Shown here: positions 1 to 12,400 of the stretch, piece after piece
Numbering within the stretch: the stretch's first letter is position 1
How the letters are laid out: each line of letters starts with the position of its first letter
From: Metallyticus violacea
Taxonomy: Eukaryota > Arthropoda > Insecta > Mantodea > Metallyticidae
Direction of reading: 5' to 3'
Assembly: GCA_030762175.1 (NCBI GenBank)
Contig: CM060834.1
Span: 65,763,501 to 65,827,500 of the forward strand
Length of the DNA: 64,000 nt
Notes under the pieces: model-generated
Databases searched by the model: none
What the model was told of the DNA's origin: nothing
Seen by the model: only the letters and a program-made list of their open reading frames with translations
Made by a program: the position numbers and the translations under genes

Positions 1-1018
1 GATAACTTGTTCTCTTTCATTATACTAGTTTGATAGCCTTAGACAAGCATATTATGCGCAAAGAATCTCGAAAAGAAAAAAATTTTTTTCGAAGTTTGGA
101 AACTTCGTTAGAATCACTTTTTTTCCGTTCTTATTTGAGATAACTGGTTCTCTTTCATTATACTAGTTTGATAGCCTCAGGCAAGCATATTATGCGCAAA
201 GAATCTCGAAAAGAAAAAAATTTTTTTTCGAAGTTTGGAAACTTCCTTAGAATCACTTTTTTTCCATTCTTATATGAGATAACTTGTTCTCTTTCATTAT
301 ACTTGTTTGATAGCCTTAGACAAGCATATTATGCGCAAAGAATCTCGAAAAGAAAAAAATTTTTTTTCGAAGTTTGGAAACTTCGTTAGAATCACTTTTT
401 TTCCGTTCTTATTTAAGATTACTGGTTCTCTTTCATTATACTAGTTTGATAGCCTCAGACAAGCATATTATGCGCAAAGAATCTCGAAAAAAAAAAAATT
501 TTTTTTCGAAGTTTGGAAACTACGTTAGAATCACTTTTTTTCCGTTCTTATTTGAGATAACTTGTTCTCTTTCATTATACTAGTTTGATAGTCTTAGACA
601 AGCATATTATGCGCAAAGAATCTCGAAAAGAAAAAAATTTTTTTTCGAAGTTTAGAAACTTCCTTAGAATCACTTTTTTTCCATTCTTATTTGAGATAAC
701 TTGTTCTCTTTCATTATACTTGTTTGATAGCCTTAGACAAGCATATTATGCGCAAAGAATCTCAAAAAGAAAAAAATTTTTTTTCGAAGTTTGGAAACTT
801 CCTTAGAATCACTTTTTTTCCATTCTTATTTGAGATAACTTGTTCTCTTTCATTATACTAGTTTGATAGCCTCAGACAAGCATATTATGCGCAAAGAATC
901 TCGAAAAGAAAAAAATTTTTTTTCGAAGTTTGGAAACTTCCTTAGAATCACTTTTTTTCCGTTCTTATTTGAGATAACTGGTTCTCTTTCATTATACTAG
1001 TTTGATAGCCTCAGACAA

Positions 1019-1029
1019 GCATATTATGC
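1019..1029. repeat. Conserved short dyad in the monomer (GCATATTATGC)
   Basis: The arms GCATA and TATGC flank a single central T, giving an 11-base perfect dyad that returns in nearly every monomer at consensus positions 47-57. Some monomers carry GCATATAATGC (for example near 16,591, 19,229 and 35,629), which breaks one pair. The longer surroundings are a quasi-palindrome: ACAAGCATA on the left against TATGCGCAAAG on the right. This imperfection matters for the rearranged monomer at 63.4 kb. Whether any protein binds here is unknown. Confidence 0.85.
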
Positions 1030-1047
1030 GCAAAGAATCTCGAAAAG

Positions 1048-1062
1048 AAAAAAATTTTTTTT
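1048..1062. other. A7T8 tract, one per monomer
   Basis: Seven A followed by eight T, flanked by G on the left and CGAAG on the right, make a self-complementary A/T block in almost every monomer. Runs of the AnTn type are known to bend DNA and to resist tight nucleosome wrapping, so one such block every 139 bp could influence nucleosome phasing; that is inference. The tract is the main site of length and boundary variation. Examples are A7T7 at 83-96, A8T7 near 12,453, A5T10 at 32,033-32,047 and 33,979-33,993, and A12T8 where the preceding G has become A (for example near 4,240 and 44,811). Confidence 0.85.
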
Positions 1063-1080
1063 CGAAGTTTGGAAACTTCG
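1063..1080. repeat. Perfect 8-bp-arm inverted repeat in the monomer
   Basis: CGAAGTTT and AAACTTCG are exact reverse complements around a GG spacer. In the TTCC type the outermost pair is lost, leaving 7-bp arms. Two recurring variants alter it. GAAGATTGGAAACCTC (for example near 3,705, 6,766, 9,825 and 11,911) breaks two pairs. CGAAGGTTTGAATATTCG (for example near 16,913, 19,550 and 42,471) keeps most pairing with one wobble and one mismatch. It lies immediately after the A/T tract. Dyads of this sort are common in centromeric satellites, but I cannot show a function. Confidence 0.85.
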
Positions 1081-3359
1081 TTAGAATCACTTTTTTTCCG
1101 TTCTTATTTAAGATTACTGGTTCTCTTTCATTATACTACTTTGATAGCCTCAGACAAGCATATTATGCGCAAAGAATCTCGAAAAGAAAAAAATTTTTTT
1201 TCGAAGTTTGGAAACTTCGTTAGAATCACTTTTTTTCCGTTCTTATTTGAGATAACTTGTTCTCTTTCATTATACTTGTTTGATAGCCTCAGACAAGCAT
1301 ATTATGCGCAAAGAATCTCGAAAAGAAAAAAATTTTTTTTCGAAGTTTGGAAACTTCCTTAGAATCACTTTTTTTCCATTCTTATTTGAGATAACTTGTT
1401 CTCTTTCATTATACTAGTTTGATAGCCTCAGACAAGCATATTATGCGCAAAGAATCTCGAAAAGAAAAAAATTTTTTTTCGAAGTTTGGAATCTTCCTTA
1501 GAATCACTTTTTTTCCATTCTTATTTGAGATAACTTGTTCTCTTTCATTATACTAGTTTGATAGCCTCAGACAAGCATATTATGCGCAAAGAATCTCGAA
1601 AAGAAAAAAATTTTTTTTCGAAGTTTGGAATCTTCCTTAGAATCACTTTTTTTCCATTCTTATTTGAGATAACTTGTTCTGTTTCATTATACTAGTTTGA
1701 TAGCCTTAGACAAGCATATTATGCGCAAAGAATCTCGAAAAGAAAAAAATTTTTTTTCGAAGTTTGGAAACTTCGTTAGAATCACTTTTTTTCCGTTATT
1801 ATTTAAGATAACTTGTTCTCTTTCATTATACTAGTTTGATAGCCTCAGACAAGCATATTATGCGCAAAGAATGTCGAAAAGAAAAAAATTTTTTTTCGAA
1901 GTTTGGAAACTTCGTTAGAATCACTTTTTTTCCGTTCTTATTTAAGATTACTGGTTCTCTTTCATTATACTAGTTTGATAGCCTCAGACAAGCATATTAT
2001 GCGCAAAGAATCTCGAAAAGAAAAAAATTTTTTTTCGAAGTTTGGAAACTTCGTTAGAATCACTTTTTTTCCGTTCTTATTTGAGATAACTTGTTCTCTT
2101 TCATTATACTAGTTTGATAGCCTTGGACCAGCATATTATGCGCAAAGAATCTCGAAAAGAAAAAAATTTTTTTTCGAAGTTTGGAAACTTCCTTAGAATC
2201 ACTTTTTTTCCATTCTTATTTGAGATAACTTGTTCTCTTTCATTATACTTGTTTGATAGCCTTAGACAAGCATATTATGCGCAAAGAATCTCGAAAAGAA
2301 AAAATTTTTTTTTCGAAGTTTGGAAATTCCTTAGAATCACTTTTTTTCCATTCTTATTTGAGATAACTTGTTCTCTTTCATTATACTAGTTTGATAGCCT
2401 CAGACAAGCATATTATGCACAAAGAATCTCCAAAAGAAAAAAATTTTTTTTCGAAGTTTGGAATCTTCCTTAGAATCACTTTTTTTCCATTCTTATTTGA
2501 GATAACTTGTTCTCTTTCATTATACTAGTTTGATAGCCTTAGACAAGCATATTATGCGCAAAGAATCTCGAAAAGAAAAAAATTTTTTTCGAAGTTTGGA
2601 AACTTCGTTAGAATCACTTTTTTTCCGTTCTTATTTGAGATAACTGGTTCTCTTTCATTATACTAGTTTGATAGCCTCAGGCAAGCATATTATGCGCAAA
2701 GAATCTCGAAAAGAAAAAAATTTTTTTTCGAAGTTTGGAAACTTCCTTAGAATCACTTTTTTTCCATTCTTATTTGAGATAACTTGTTCTCTTTCATTAT
2801 ACTTGTTTGATAGCCTTAGACAAGCATATTATGCGCAAAGAATCTCGAAAAGAAAAAAATTTTTTTTCGAAGTTTGGAAACTTCGTTAGAATCACTTTTT
2901 TTCCGTTCTTATTTAAGATTACTGGTTCTCTTTCATTATACTAGTTTGATAGCCTCAGACAAGCATATTATGCGCAAAGAATCTCGAAAAAAAAAAAATT
3001 TTTTTTCGAAGTTTGGAAACTACGTTAGAATCACTTTTTTTCCGTTCTTATTTGAGATAACTTGTTCTCTTTCATTATACTAGTTTGATAGCCTTAGACA
3101 AGCATATTATGCGCAAAGAATCTCGAAAAGAAAAAAATTTTTTTTCGAAGTTTGGAAACTTCCTTAGAATCACTTTTTTTCCATTCTTATTTGAGATAAC
3201 TTGTTCTCTTTCATTATACTAGTTTGATAGCCTCAGACAAGCATATTATGCGCAAAGAATCTCGAAAAGAAAAAAATTTTTTTTCGAAGTTTGGAAACTT
3301 CCTTAGAATCACTTTTTTTCCATTCTTATTTGAGATAACTTGTTCTCTTTCATTATACT

Positions 3360-6300
3360 TGTTTGATTGCCTTAGACAAGCATATTATGCGCAAAGAATC
3401 TCGAAAAGAAAAAAATTTTTTTTCGAAGTTTGGAAACTTCGTTGGAATCACATTTTTTCCGTTCTTATTTAAGATTACTGGTTCTCGTTCATTATACTAG
3501 TTTGATAGCTTCAGGCAAGCATATTATGCGCAAAGAATGTCGAAAAGAAAAAAAAATTTTATTTCGAAGTTTGGAAACTTCGTTAGAATCACTTTTTTTC
3601 CGTTCTTATTTGAGATAACTGGTTCTCTTTCATTATACTACTTTGATAGCTTCAGAAAAGCATATTATGCGCAAAGAATCTCGAAAAGAAAAATATCTTT
3701 TTTCGAAGATTGGAAACCTCGTTAGAATCACATTTTTTCCATTCTTATTTGAGATAACTTGTTCTCTTTCATTATACTAGTTTGATAGCCTTAGACAAGC
3801 ATATTATGCGCAAAGAAAATCGAAAAGAAAAAAATTTTTTTCGAAGTTTGGAAACTTCGTTAGAATCACTTTTTTTCCGTTCTTATTTGAGATAACTGGT
3901 TCTCTTTCATTATACTAGTTTGATAGCCTCAGACAAGCATACTATGCGCAAAGAATCTCGAAAAGAAAAAAATTTTTTTTCGAAGTTTGGAAACTTCCTT
4001 AGAATCACTTTTTTTCCATTCTTATTTGAGATAACTTGTTCTGTTTCATTATACTTGTTTGATAGCCTTAGACAAGCATATTATGCGCAAAGAATCTCGA
4101 AAAGAAAAAAATTTTTTTTCGAAGTTTGGAAACTTCGTTAGAATCACTTTTTTTCCGTTCTTATTTAAGATCACTGGTTCTCTTTCATTATACTATTTTG
4201 ATAGCCTCAGACAAGCATATTATGCGCAAAGAATCTCGAAAAAAAAAAAATTTTTTTTCGAAGTTTGGAAACTTAGTTAGAATCACTTTTTTTCCGTTCT
4301 TATTTGAGATAACTTGTTCTCTTTCATTATACTAGTTTGATAGCCTTAGACAAGCATATTATGCGCAAAGAATCTCGAAAAGAAAAAAATTTTTTTTCGA
4401 AGTTTAGAAACTTCCTTAGAATCACTTTTTTTCCATTCTTATTTGAGATAACTTGTTCTCTTTCATTATACTTGTTTGATAGCCTTAGACAAGCATATTA
4501 TGCGCAAAGAATCTCAAAAAGAAAAAAATTTTTTTTCGAAGTTTGGAAACTTCCTTAGAATCACTTTTTTTCCATTCTTATTTGAGATAACTTGTTCTCT
4601 TTCATTATACTAGTTTGATAGCCTCAGACAAGCATATTATGCGCAAAGAATCTCGAAAAGAAAAAAATTTTTTTTCGAAGTTTGGAAACTTCCTTAGAAT
4701 CACTTTTTTTCCATTCTTATTTGAGATAACTTGTTCTCTTTCATTATACTAGTTTGATAGCCTTAGACAAGCATATTATGCGCAAAGAAACTCGAAAAGA
4801 AAAAAATTTTTTTTCGAAGTTTGGAAACTTCGTTAAAATCACTTTTTTTCCGTTCTTATTTAAGATAACTTGTTCTCTTTCATTATACTAGTTTGATAGC
4901 CTTAGACAAGCATATTATGCGCAAAGAATCTCGAAAAGAAAAAAATTTTTTTTCGAAGTTTGGAAACTTCGTTAGAATCACTTTTTTCCCGTTCTTATTT
5001 GAGATAACTGGTTCTCTTTCATTATACTAGTTTGATAGCGTCAGACAAGCATATTATGCGCAAAGAATCTCGAAAAGAAAAAAATTTTTTTTCGAAGTTT
5101 GGAAACTTCCTTAGAATCACTTTTTTTCCGTTCTTATTTGAGATAACTGGTTCTCTTTCATTATACTACTTTGATAGCGTCAGACAAGCATATTATGCGC
5201 AAAGAATCTCGAAAAGAAAAAAATTTTTTTTCGAAGTTTGGAAACTTCCTTAGAATCACTTTTTTTCCATTCTTATTTGAGATAACTTGTTCTCTTTCAT
5301 TATACTTGTTTGATAGCCTTAGACAAGCATATTATGCGCAAAGAATCTCGAAAAGAAAAAAATTTTTTTTCGAAGTTTGGAAACTTCGTTGGAATCACAT
5401 TTTTTCCGTTCTTATTTAAGATTACTGGTTCTCTTTCATTATACTAGTTTGATAGCTTCAGGCAAGCATATTATGCGCAAAGAATGTCGAAAAGAAAAAA
5501 AAATTTTATTTCGAAGTTTGGAAACTTCCTTAGAATCACTTTTTTTCCATTCTTATTTGAGATAACTTGTTCTCTTTCATTATACTTGTTTGATAGCCTT
5601 AGACAAGCATATTATGCGCAAAGAATCTCGAAAAGAAAAAAATTTTTTTTCGAAGTTTGGAAACTTCGTTAGAATCACTTTTTTTCCGTTCTTATTTAAG
5701 ATTACTGGTTCTCTTTCATTATACTAGTTTGATAGCCTCAGACAAACATATTATGCGCAAAGAATCTCGAAAAAAAAAAAATTTTTTTTCGAAGTTTGGA
5801 AACTACGTTAGAATCACTTTTTTTCCGTTCTTATTTGAGATAACTTGTTCTCTTTCATTATACTAGTTTGATAGCCTTAGACAAGCATATTATGCGCAAA
5901 GAATCTCGAAAAGAAAAAAATTTTTTTTCGAAGTTTAGAAACTTCCTTAGAATCACTTTTTTTCCATTCTTATTTGAGATAACTTGTTCTCTTTCATTAT
6001 ACTTGTTTGATAGCCTTAGACAAGCATATTATGCGCAAAGAATCTCAAAAAGAAAAAAATTTTTTTTCGAAGTTTGGAAACTTCCTTAGAATCACTTTTT
6101 TTCCATTCTTATTTGAGATAACTTGTTCTCTTTCATTATACTAGTTTGATAGCCTCAGACAAGCATATTATGCGCAAAGAATCTCGAAAAGAAAAAAATT
6201 TTTTTTCGAAGTTTGGAAACTTCCTTAGAATCACTTTTTTTCCATTCTTATTTGAGATAACTTGTTCTCTTTCATTATACTAGTTTGATAGCCTTAGACA

Positions 6301-9300
6301 AGCATATTATGCGCAAAGAATCTCGAAAAGAAAAAAATTTTTTTTCGAAGTTTGGAAACTTCGTTAAAATCACTTTTTTTCCGTTCTTATTTAAGATAAC
6401 TTGTTCTCTTTCATTATACTTGTTTGATAGCCTTAGACAAGCATATTATGCGCAAAGAATCTCGAAAAGAAAAAAATTTTTTTTCGAAGTTTGGAAACTT
6501 CGTTGGAATCACATTTTTTCCGTTCTTATTTAAGATTACTGGTTCTCTTTCATTATACTAGTTTGATAGCTTCAGGCAAGCATATTATGCGCAAAGAATG
6601 TCGAAAAGAAAAAAAAATTTTATTTCGAAGTTTAGAAACTTCGTTAGAATCACTTTTTTTCCGTTCTTATTTGAGATAACTGGTTCTCTTTCATTATACT
6701 ACTTTGATAGCCTCAGAAAAGCATATTATGCGCAAAGAATCTCGAAAAGAAAAATATCTTTTTTCGAAGATTGGAAACCTCGTTAGAATCACTTTTTTTC
6801 CGTTCTTATTTGAGATAACTGGTTCTCTTTCATTATACTAGTTTGATTGCCTCAGACAAGCATATTATTTGCAAAGAATCTCGAAAAGAAAAAAATTTTT
6901 TTTCGAAGTTTGGAAACTTCCTTAGAATCACATTTTTTCCATTCTTATTTGAGATAACTTGTTCTCTTTCATTATACTAGTTTGATAGCCTTAGACAAGC
7001 ATATTATGCGCAAAGAATCTCGAAAAGAAAAAATTTTTTTTTCGAAGTTTGGAAACTTCGTTAGAATCACTTTTTTTCCGTTCTTATTTAAGATCACTGG
7101 TTCTCTTTCATTATACTATTTTGATAGCCTCAGACAAGCATATTATGCGCAAAGAATCTCGAAAAGAAAAAAATTTTTTTTCGAAGTTTGGAAACTTCGT
7201 TAGAATCACTTTTTTTCCGTTCTTATTTAAGATCACTGGTTCTCTTTCATTATACTATTTTGATAGCCTCAGACAAGCATATTATGCGCAAAGAATCTCG
7301 AAAAAAAAAAAATTTTTTTTCGAAGTTTGGAAACTTAGTTAGAATCACTTTTTTTCCGTTCTTATTTGAGATAACTTGTTCTCTTTCATTATACTAGTTT
7401 GATAGCCTTAGACAAGCATATTATGCGCAAAGAATCTCGAAAAGAAAAAAATTTTTTTTCGAAGTTTAGAAACTTCCTTAGAATCACTTTTTTTCCATTC
7501 TTATTTGAGATAACTTGTTCTCTTTCATTATACTTGTTTGATAGCCTTAGACAAGCATATTATGCGCAAAGAATCTCAAAAAGAAAAAAATTTTTTTCGA
7601 AGTTTGGAAACTTCCTTAGAATCACTTTTTTTCCATTCTTATTTGAGATAACTTGTTCTCTTTCATTATACTAGTTTGATAGCCTCAGACAAGCATATTA
7701 TGCGCAAAGAATCTCGAAAAGAAAAAAATTTTTTTTCGAAGTTTGGAAACTTCCTTAGAATCACTTTTTTTCCATTCTTATTTGAGATAACTTGTTCTCT
7801 TTCATTATACTAGTTTGATAGCCTTAGACAAGCATATTATGCGCAAAGAAACTCGAAAAGAAAAAAATTTTTTTTCGAAGTTTGGAAACTTCGTTAAAAT
7901 CACTTTTTTTCCGTTCTTATTTAAGATAACTTGTTCTCTTTCATTATACTAGTTTGATAGCCTTAGACAAGCATATTATGCGCAAAGAATCTCGAAAAGA
8001 AAAAAATTTTTTTTCGAAGTTTGGAAACTTCGTTAGAATCACTTTTTTCCCGTTCTTATTTGAGATAACTGGTTCTGTTTCATTATACTAGTTTGATAGC
8101 GTCAGACAAGCATATTATGCGCAAAGAATCTCGAAAAGAAAAAAATTTTTTTTCGAAGTTTGGAAACTTCCTTAGAATCACTTTTTTTCCGTTCTTATTT
8201 GAGATAACTGGTTCTCTTTCATTATACTACTTTGATAGCGTCAGACAAGCATATTATGCGCAAAGAATCTCGAAAAGAAAAAAATTTTTTTTCGAAGTTT
8301 GGAAACTTCCTTAGAATCACTTTTTTTCCATTCTTATTTGAGATAACTTGTTCTCTTTCATTATACTTGTTTGATAGCCTTAGACAAGCATATTATGCGC
8401 AAAGAATCTCGAAAAGAAAAAAATTTTTTTTCGAAGTTTGGAAACTTCGTTGGAATCACATTTTTTCCGTTCTTATTTAAGATTACTGGTTCTCTTTCAT
8501 TATACTAGTTTGATAGCTTCAGGCAAGCATATTATGCGCAAAGAATGTCGAAAAGAAAAAAAAATTTTATTTCGAAGTTTGGAAACTTCCTTAGAATCAC
8601 TTTTTTTCCATTCTTATTTGAGATAACTTGTTCTCTTTCATTATACTTGTTTGATAGCCTTAGACAAGCATATTATGCGCAAAGAATCTCGAAAAGAAAA
8701 AAATTTTTTTTCGAAGTTTGGAAACTTCGTTAGAATCACTTTTTTTCCGTTCTTATTTAAGATTACTGGTTCTCTTTCATTATACTAGTTTGATAGCCTC
8801 AGACAAGCATATTATGCGCAAAGAATCTCGAAAAAAAAAAATTTTTTTTCGAAGTTTGGAAACTACGTTAGAATCACTTTTTTTCCGTTCTTATTTGAGA
8901 TAACTTGTTCTCTTTCATTATACTAGTTTGATAGCCTTAGACAAGCATATTATGCGCAAAGAATCTCGAAAAGAAAAAAATTTTTTTTCGAAGTTTAGAA
9001 ACTTCCTTAGAATCACTTTTTTTCCATTCTTATTTGAGATAACTTGTTCTCTTTCATTATACTTGTTTGATAGCCTTAGACAAGCATATTATGCGCAAAG
9101 AATCTCAAAAAGAAAAAAATTTTTTTTCGAAGTTTGGAAACTTCCTTAGAATCACTTTTTTTCCATTCTTATTTGAGATAACTTGTTCTCTTTCATTATA
9201 CTAGTTTGATAGCCTCAGACAAGCATATTATGCGCAAAGAATCTCGAAAAGAAAAAAATTTTTTTTCGAAGTTTGGAAACTTCCTTAGAATCACTTTTTT

Positions 9301-9480
9301 TCCATTCTTATTTGAGATAACTTGTTCTCTTTCATTATACTAGTTTGATAGCCTTAGACAAGCATATTATGCGCGAAGAATCTCGAAAAAAAAAAATTTT
9401 TTTTCGAAGTTTGGAAACTTCGTTAAAATCACTTTTTTTCCGTTCTTATTTAAGATAACTTGTTCTCTTTCATTATACTT
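3360..9480 (+). repeat. 3.06-kb (22-monomer) tandem higher-order repeat, two copies
   Basis: Two tandem copies are offset by 3,059-3,062 bp, about 22 monomers. Rare markers recur at this spacing: AAATATCTTT at 3,691, 6,752 and 9,811; a G(A)nTTTTATTTCG tract at about 3,556, 6,617 and 9,676; the GATAGCGTCAG pair at about 5,037/5,176 and 8,098/8,237; and AAACTTAGTTAG at about 4,270 and 7,332. The offset drifts by one or two bases through A/T tract indels. The match is not clean throughout: around 3,720-4,060 against 6,780-7,120 the copies differ, so exchange continued after duplication. Edges are approximate. Confidence 0.75.
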
Positions 9481-12400
9481 GTTTGATAGCCTTAGACAAG
9501 CATATTATGCGCAAAGAATCTCGAAAAGAAAAAAATTTTTTTTCGAAGTTTGGAAACTTCGTTGGAATCACATTTTTTCCGTTCTTATTTAAGATTACTG
9601 GTTCTCTTTCATTATACTAGTTTGATAGCTTCAGGCAAGCATATTATGCGCAAAGAATGTCGAAAAGAAAAAAAAATTTTATTTCGAAGTTTGGAAACTT
9701 CGTTAGAATCACTTTTTTTCCGTTCTTATTGCAGATAACTGGTTCTCTTTCATTATACTACTTTGATAGCCTCAGAAAAGCATATTATGCGCAAAGAATC
9801 TCGAAAAGAAAAATATCTTTTTTCGAAGATTGGAAACCTCGTTAGAATCACTTTTTTTCCGTTCTTATTTGAGATAACTGGTTCTCTTTCATTATACTAG
9901 TTTGATTGCCTCAGACAAGCATATTATGCGCAAAGAATCTCGAAAAGAAAAAAATTTTTTTTCGAAGTTTGGAAACTTCCTTAGAATCACATTTTTTCCA
10001 TTCTTATTTGAGATAACTTGTTCTCTTTCATTATACTAGTTTGATAGCCTTAGACAAGCATATTATGCGCAAAGAATCTCGAAAAGAAAAAAATTTTTTT
10101 CGAAGTTTGGAAACTTCGTTAGAATCACTTTTTTTCCGTTCTTATTTGAGATAACTGGTTCTCTTTCATTATACTAGTTTGATAGCCTCAGACAAGCATA
10201 TTATGCGCAAAGAATCTCGAAAAGAAAAAATTTTTTTTTCGAAGTTTGGAAACTTCCTTAGAATCACTTTTTTTCCATTCTTATTTGAGATAACTTGTTC
10301 TCTTTCATTATACTTGTTTGATAGCCTTAGACAAGCATATTATGCGCAAAGAATCTCGAAAAGAAAAAAATTTTTTTTCGAAGTTTGGAAACTTCGTTAG
10401 AATCACTTTTTTTCCGTTCTTATTTAAGATCACTGGTTCTGTTTCATTATACTATTTTGATAGCCTCAGACAAGCATATTATGCGCAAAGAATCTCGAAA
10501 AAAAAAAAATTTTTTTTCGAAGTTTGGAAACTTAGTTAGAATCACTTTTTTTCCGTTCTTATTTGAGATAACTTGTTCTCTTTCATTATACTAGTTTGAT
10601 AGCCTTAGACAAGCATATTATGCGCAAAGAATCTCGAAAAGAAAAAAATTTTTTTTCGAAGTTTAGAAACTTCCTTAGAATCACTTTTTTTCCATTCTTA
10701 TTTGAGATAACTTGTTCTCTTTCATTATACTTGTTTGATAGCCTTAGACAAGCATATTATGCGTAAAGAATCTCAAAAAGAAAAAAATTTTTTTTCGAAG
10801 TTTGGAAACTTCCTTAGAATCACTTTTTTTCCATTCTTATTTGAGATAACTTGTTCTCTTTCATTATACTAGTTTGATAGCCTCAGACAAGCATATTATG
10901 CGCAAAGAATCTCGAAAAGAAAAAAATTTTTTTTCGAAGTTTGGAAACTTCCTTAGAATCACTTTTTTTCCATTCTTATTTGAGATAACTTGTTCTCTTT
11001 CATTATACTAGTTTGATAGCCTTAGACAAGCATATTATGCGCAAAGAAACTAGAAAAGAAAAAAATTTTTTTTCGAAGTTTGGAACCTTCGTTAAAATCA
11101 ATTTTTTTCCGTTCTTATTTAAGATAACTTGTTCTCTTTCATTATACTAGTTTGATAGCCTTAGACAAGCATATTATGCGCAAAGAATCTCGAAAAGAAA
11201 AAAATTTTTTTTCGAAGTTTGGAAACTTCGTTAGAATCACTTTTTTCCCGTTCTTATTTGAGATAACTGGTTCTCTTTCATTATACTAGTTTGATAGCGT
11301 CAGACAAGCATATTATGCGCAAAGAATCTCGAAAAGAAAAAAATTTTTTTTCGAAGTTTGGAAACTTCCTTAGAATCACTTTTTTTCCGTTCTTATTTGA
11401 GATAACTGGTTCTCTTTCATTATACTACTTTGATAGCGTCAGACAAGCATATTATGCGCAAAGAATCTCGAAAAGAAAAAAATTTTTTTTCGAAGTTTGG
11501 AAACTTCCTTAGAATCACTTTTTTTCCATTCTTATTTGAGATAACTTGTTCTCTTTCATTATACTTGTTTGATAGCCTTAGACAAGCATATTATGCGCAA
11601 AGAATCTCGAAAAGAAAAAAATTTTTTTTCGAAGTTTGGAAACTTCGTTGGAATCACATTTTTTCCGTTCTTATTTAAGATTACTGGTTCTCTTTCATTA
11701 TACTAGTTTGATAGCTTCAGGCAAGCATATTATGCGCAAAGAATGTCGAAAAGAAAAAAAAATTTTATTTCGAAGTTTGGAAACTTCGTTAGAATCACTT
11801 TTTTTCCGTTCTTATTTGAGATAACTGGTTCTCTTTCATTATACTACTTTGATAGCCTCAGAAAAGCATATTATGCGCAAAGAATCTCGAAAAGAAAAAT
11901 ATCTTTTTTCGAAGATTGGAAACCTCGTTAGAATCACTTTTTTTCCGTTCTTATTTGAGATAACTGGTTCTCTTTCATTATACTAGTTTGATTGCCTCAG
12001 ACTAGCATATTATGCGCAAAGAATCTCGAAAAGAAAAAAATTTTTTTTCGAAGTTTGGAAACTTCCTTAGAATCACATTTTTTCCATTCTTATTTGAGAT
12101 AACTTGTTCTCTTTCATTATACTAGTTTGATAGCCTTAGACAAGCATATTATGCGCAAAGAATCTCGAAAAGAAAAAAATTTTTTTCGAAGTTTGGAAAC
12201 TTCGTTAGAATCACTTTTTTTCCGTTCTTATTTGAGATAACTGGTTCTCTTTCATTATACTAGTTTGATAGCCTCAGACAAGCATATTATGCGCAAAGAA
12301 TCTCGAAAAGAAAAAAATTTTTTTTCGAAGTTTGGAAACTTCCTTAGAATCACTTTTTTTCCATTCTTATTTGAGATAACTTGTTCTCTTTCATTATACT

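Larger units (their letters stand above)
973..1111 (+). repeat. Representative 139-bp satellite monomer (TTCG/CCGTT type)
   Basis: This copy is a full 139 bases from one GATAAC to the base before the next GATTAC, and it shows all the recurrent parts. The dyad GCATATTATGC is at 1019-1029. A run of four A, a G and then A7T8 occupy 1043-1062. The perfect inverted repeat with arms CGAAGTTT and AAACTTCG is at 1063-1080. The end carries TTAGAATCAC, a run of T and CCGTTCTTATTT. Since 139 is 3 x 46 + 1, any reading frame advances by one phase per monomer, so no frame can be kept through the array. The sister type has TTCC in place of TTCG and CCATT in place of CCGTT. The choice of GATAAC as the start is arbitrary. 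Confidence 0.95.
1..3090 (+). repeat. 2,500-bp (18-monomer) higher-order repeat, partial second copy
   Basis: Positions 1-590 match 2,501-3,090 at a fixed offset of 2,500, about 18 monomers. Shared private features include the A7T7 monomer at the very start, the CCTCAGGC variant (about 175 and 2,675), the A12T8 tract (about 486 and 2,986) and AAACTACGTT (about 517 and 3,017). They part at 592 (GTCTTAG against GCCTTAG). The first unit starts at or before the window edge. Inside it, 1,900-2,500 also resembles 26,770-27,370, sharing TTAG/TTGGACCAGC near 2,107 and 26,994 and CTCCAAAAG near 2,430 and 27,299. Confidence 0.8.
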
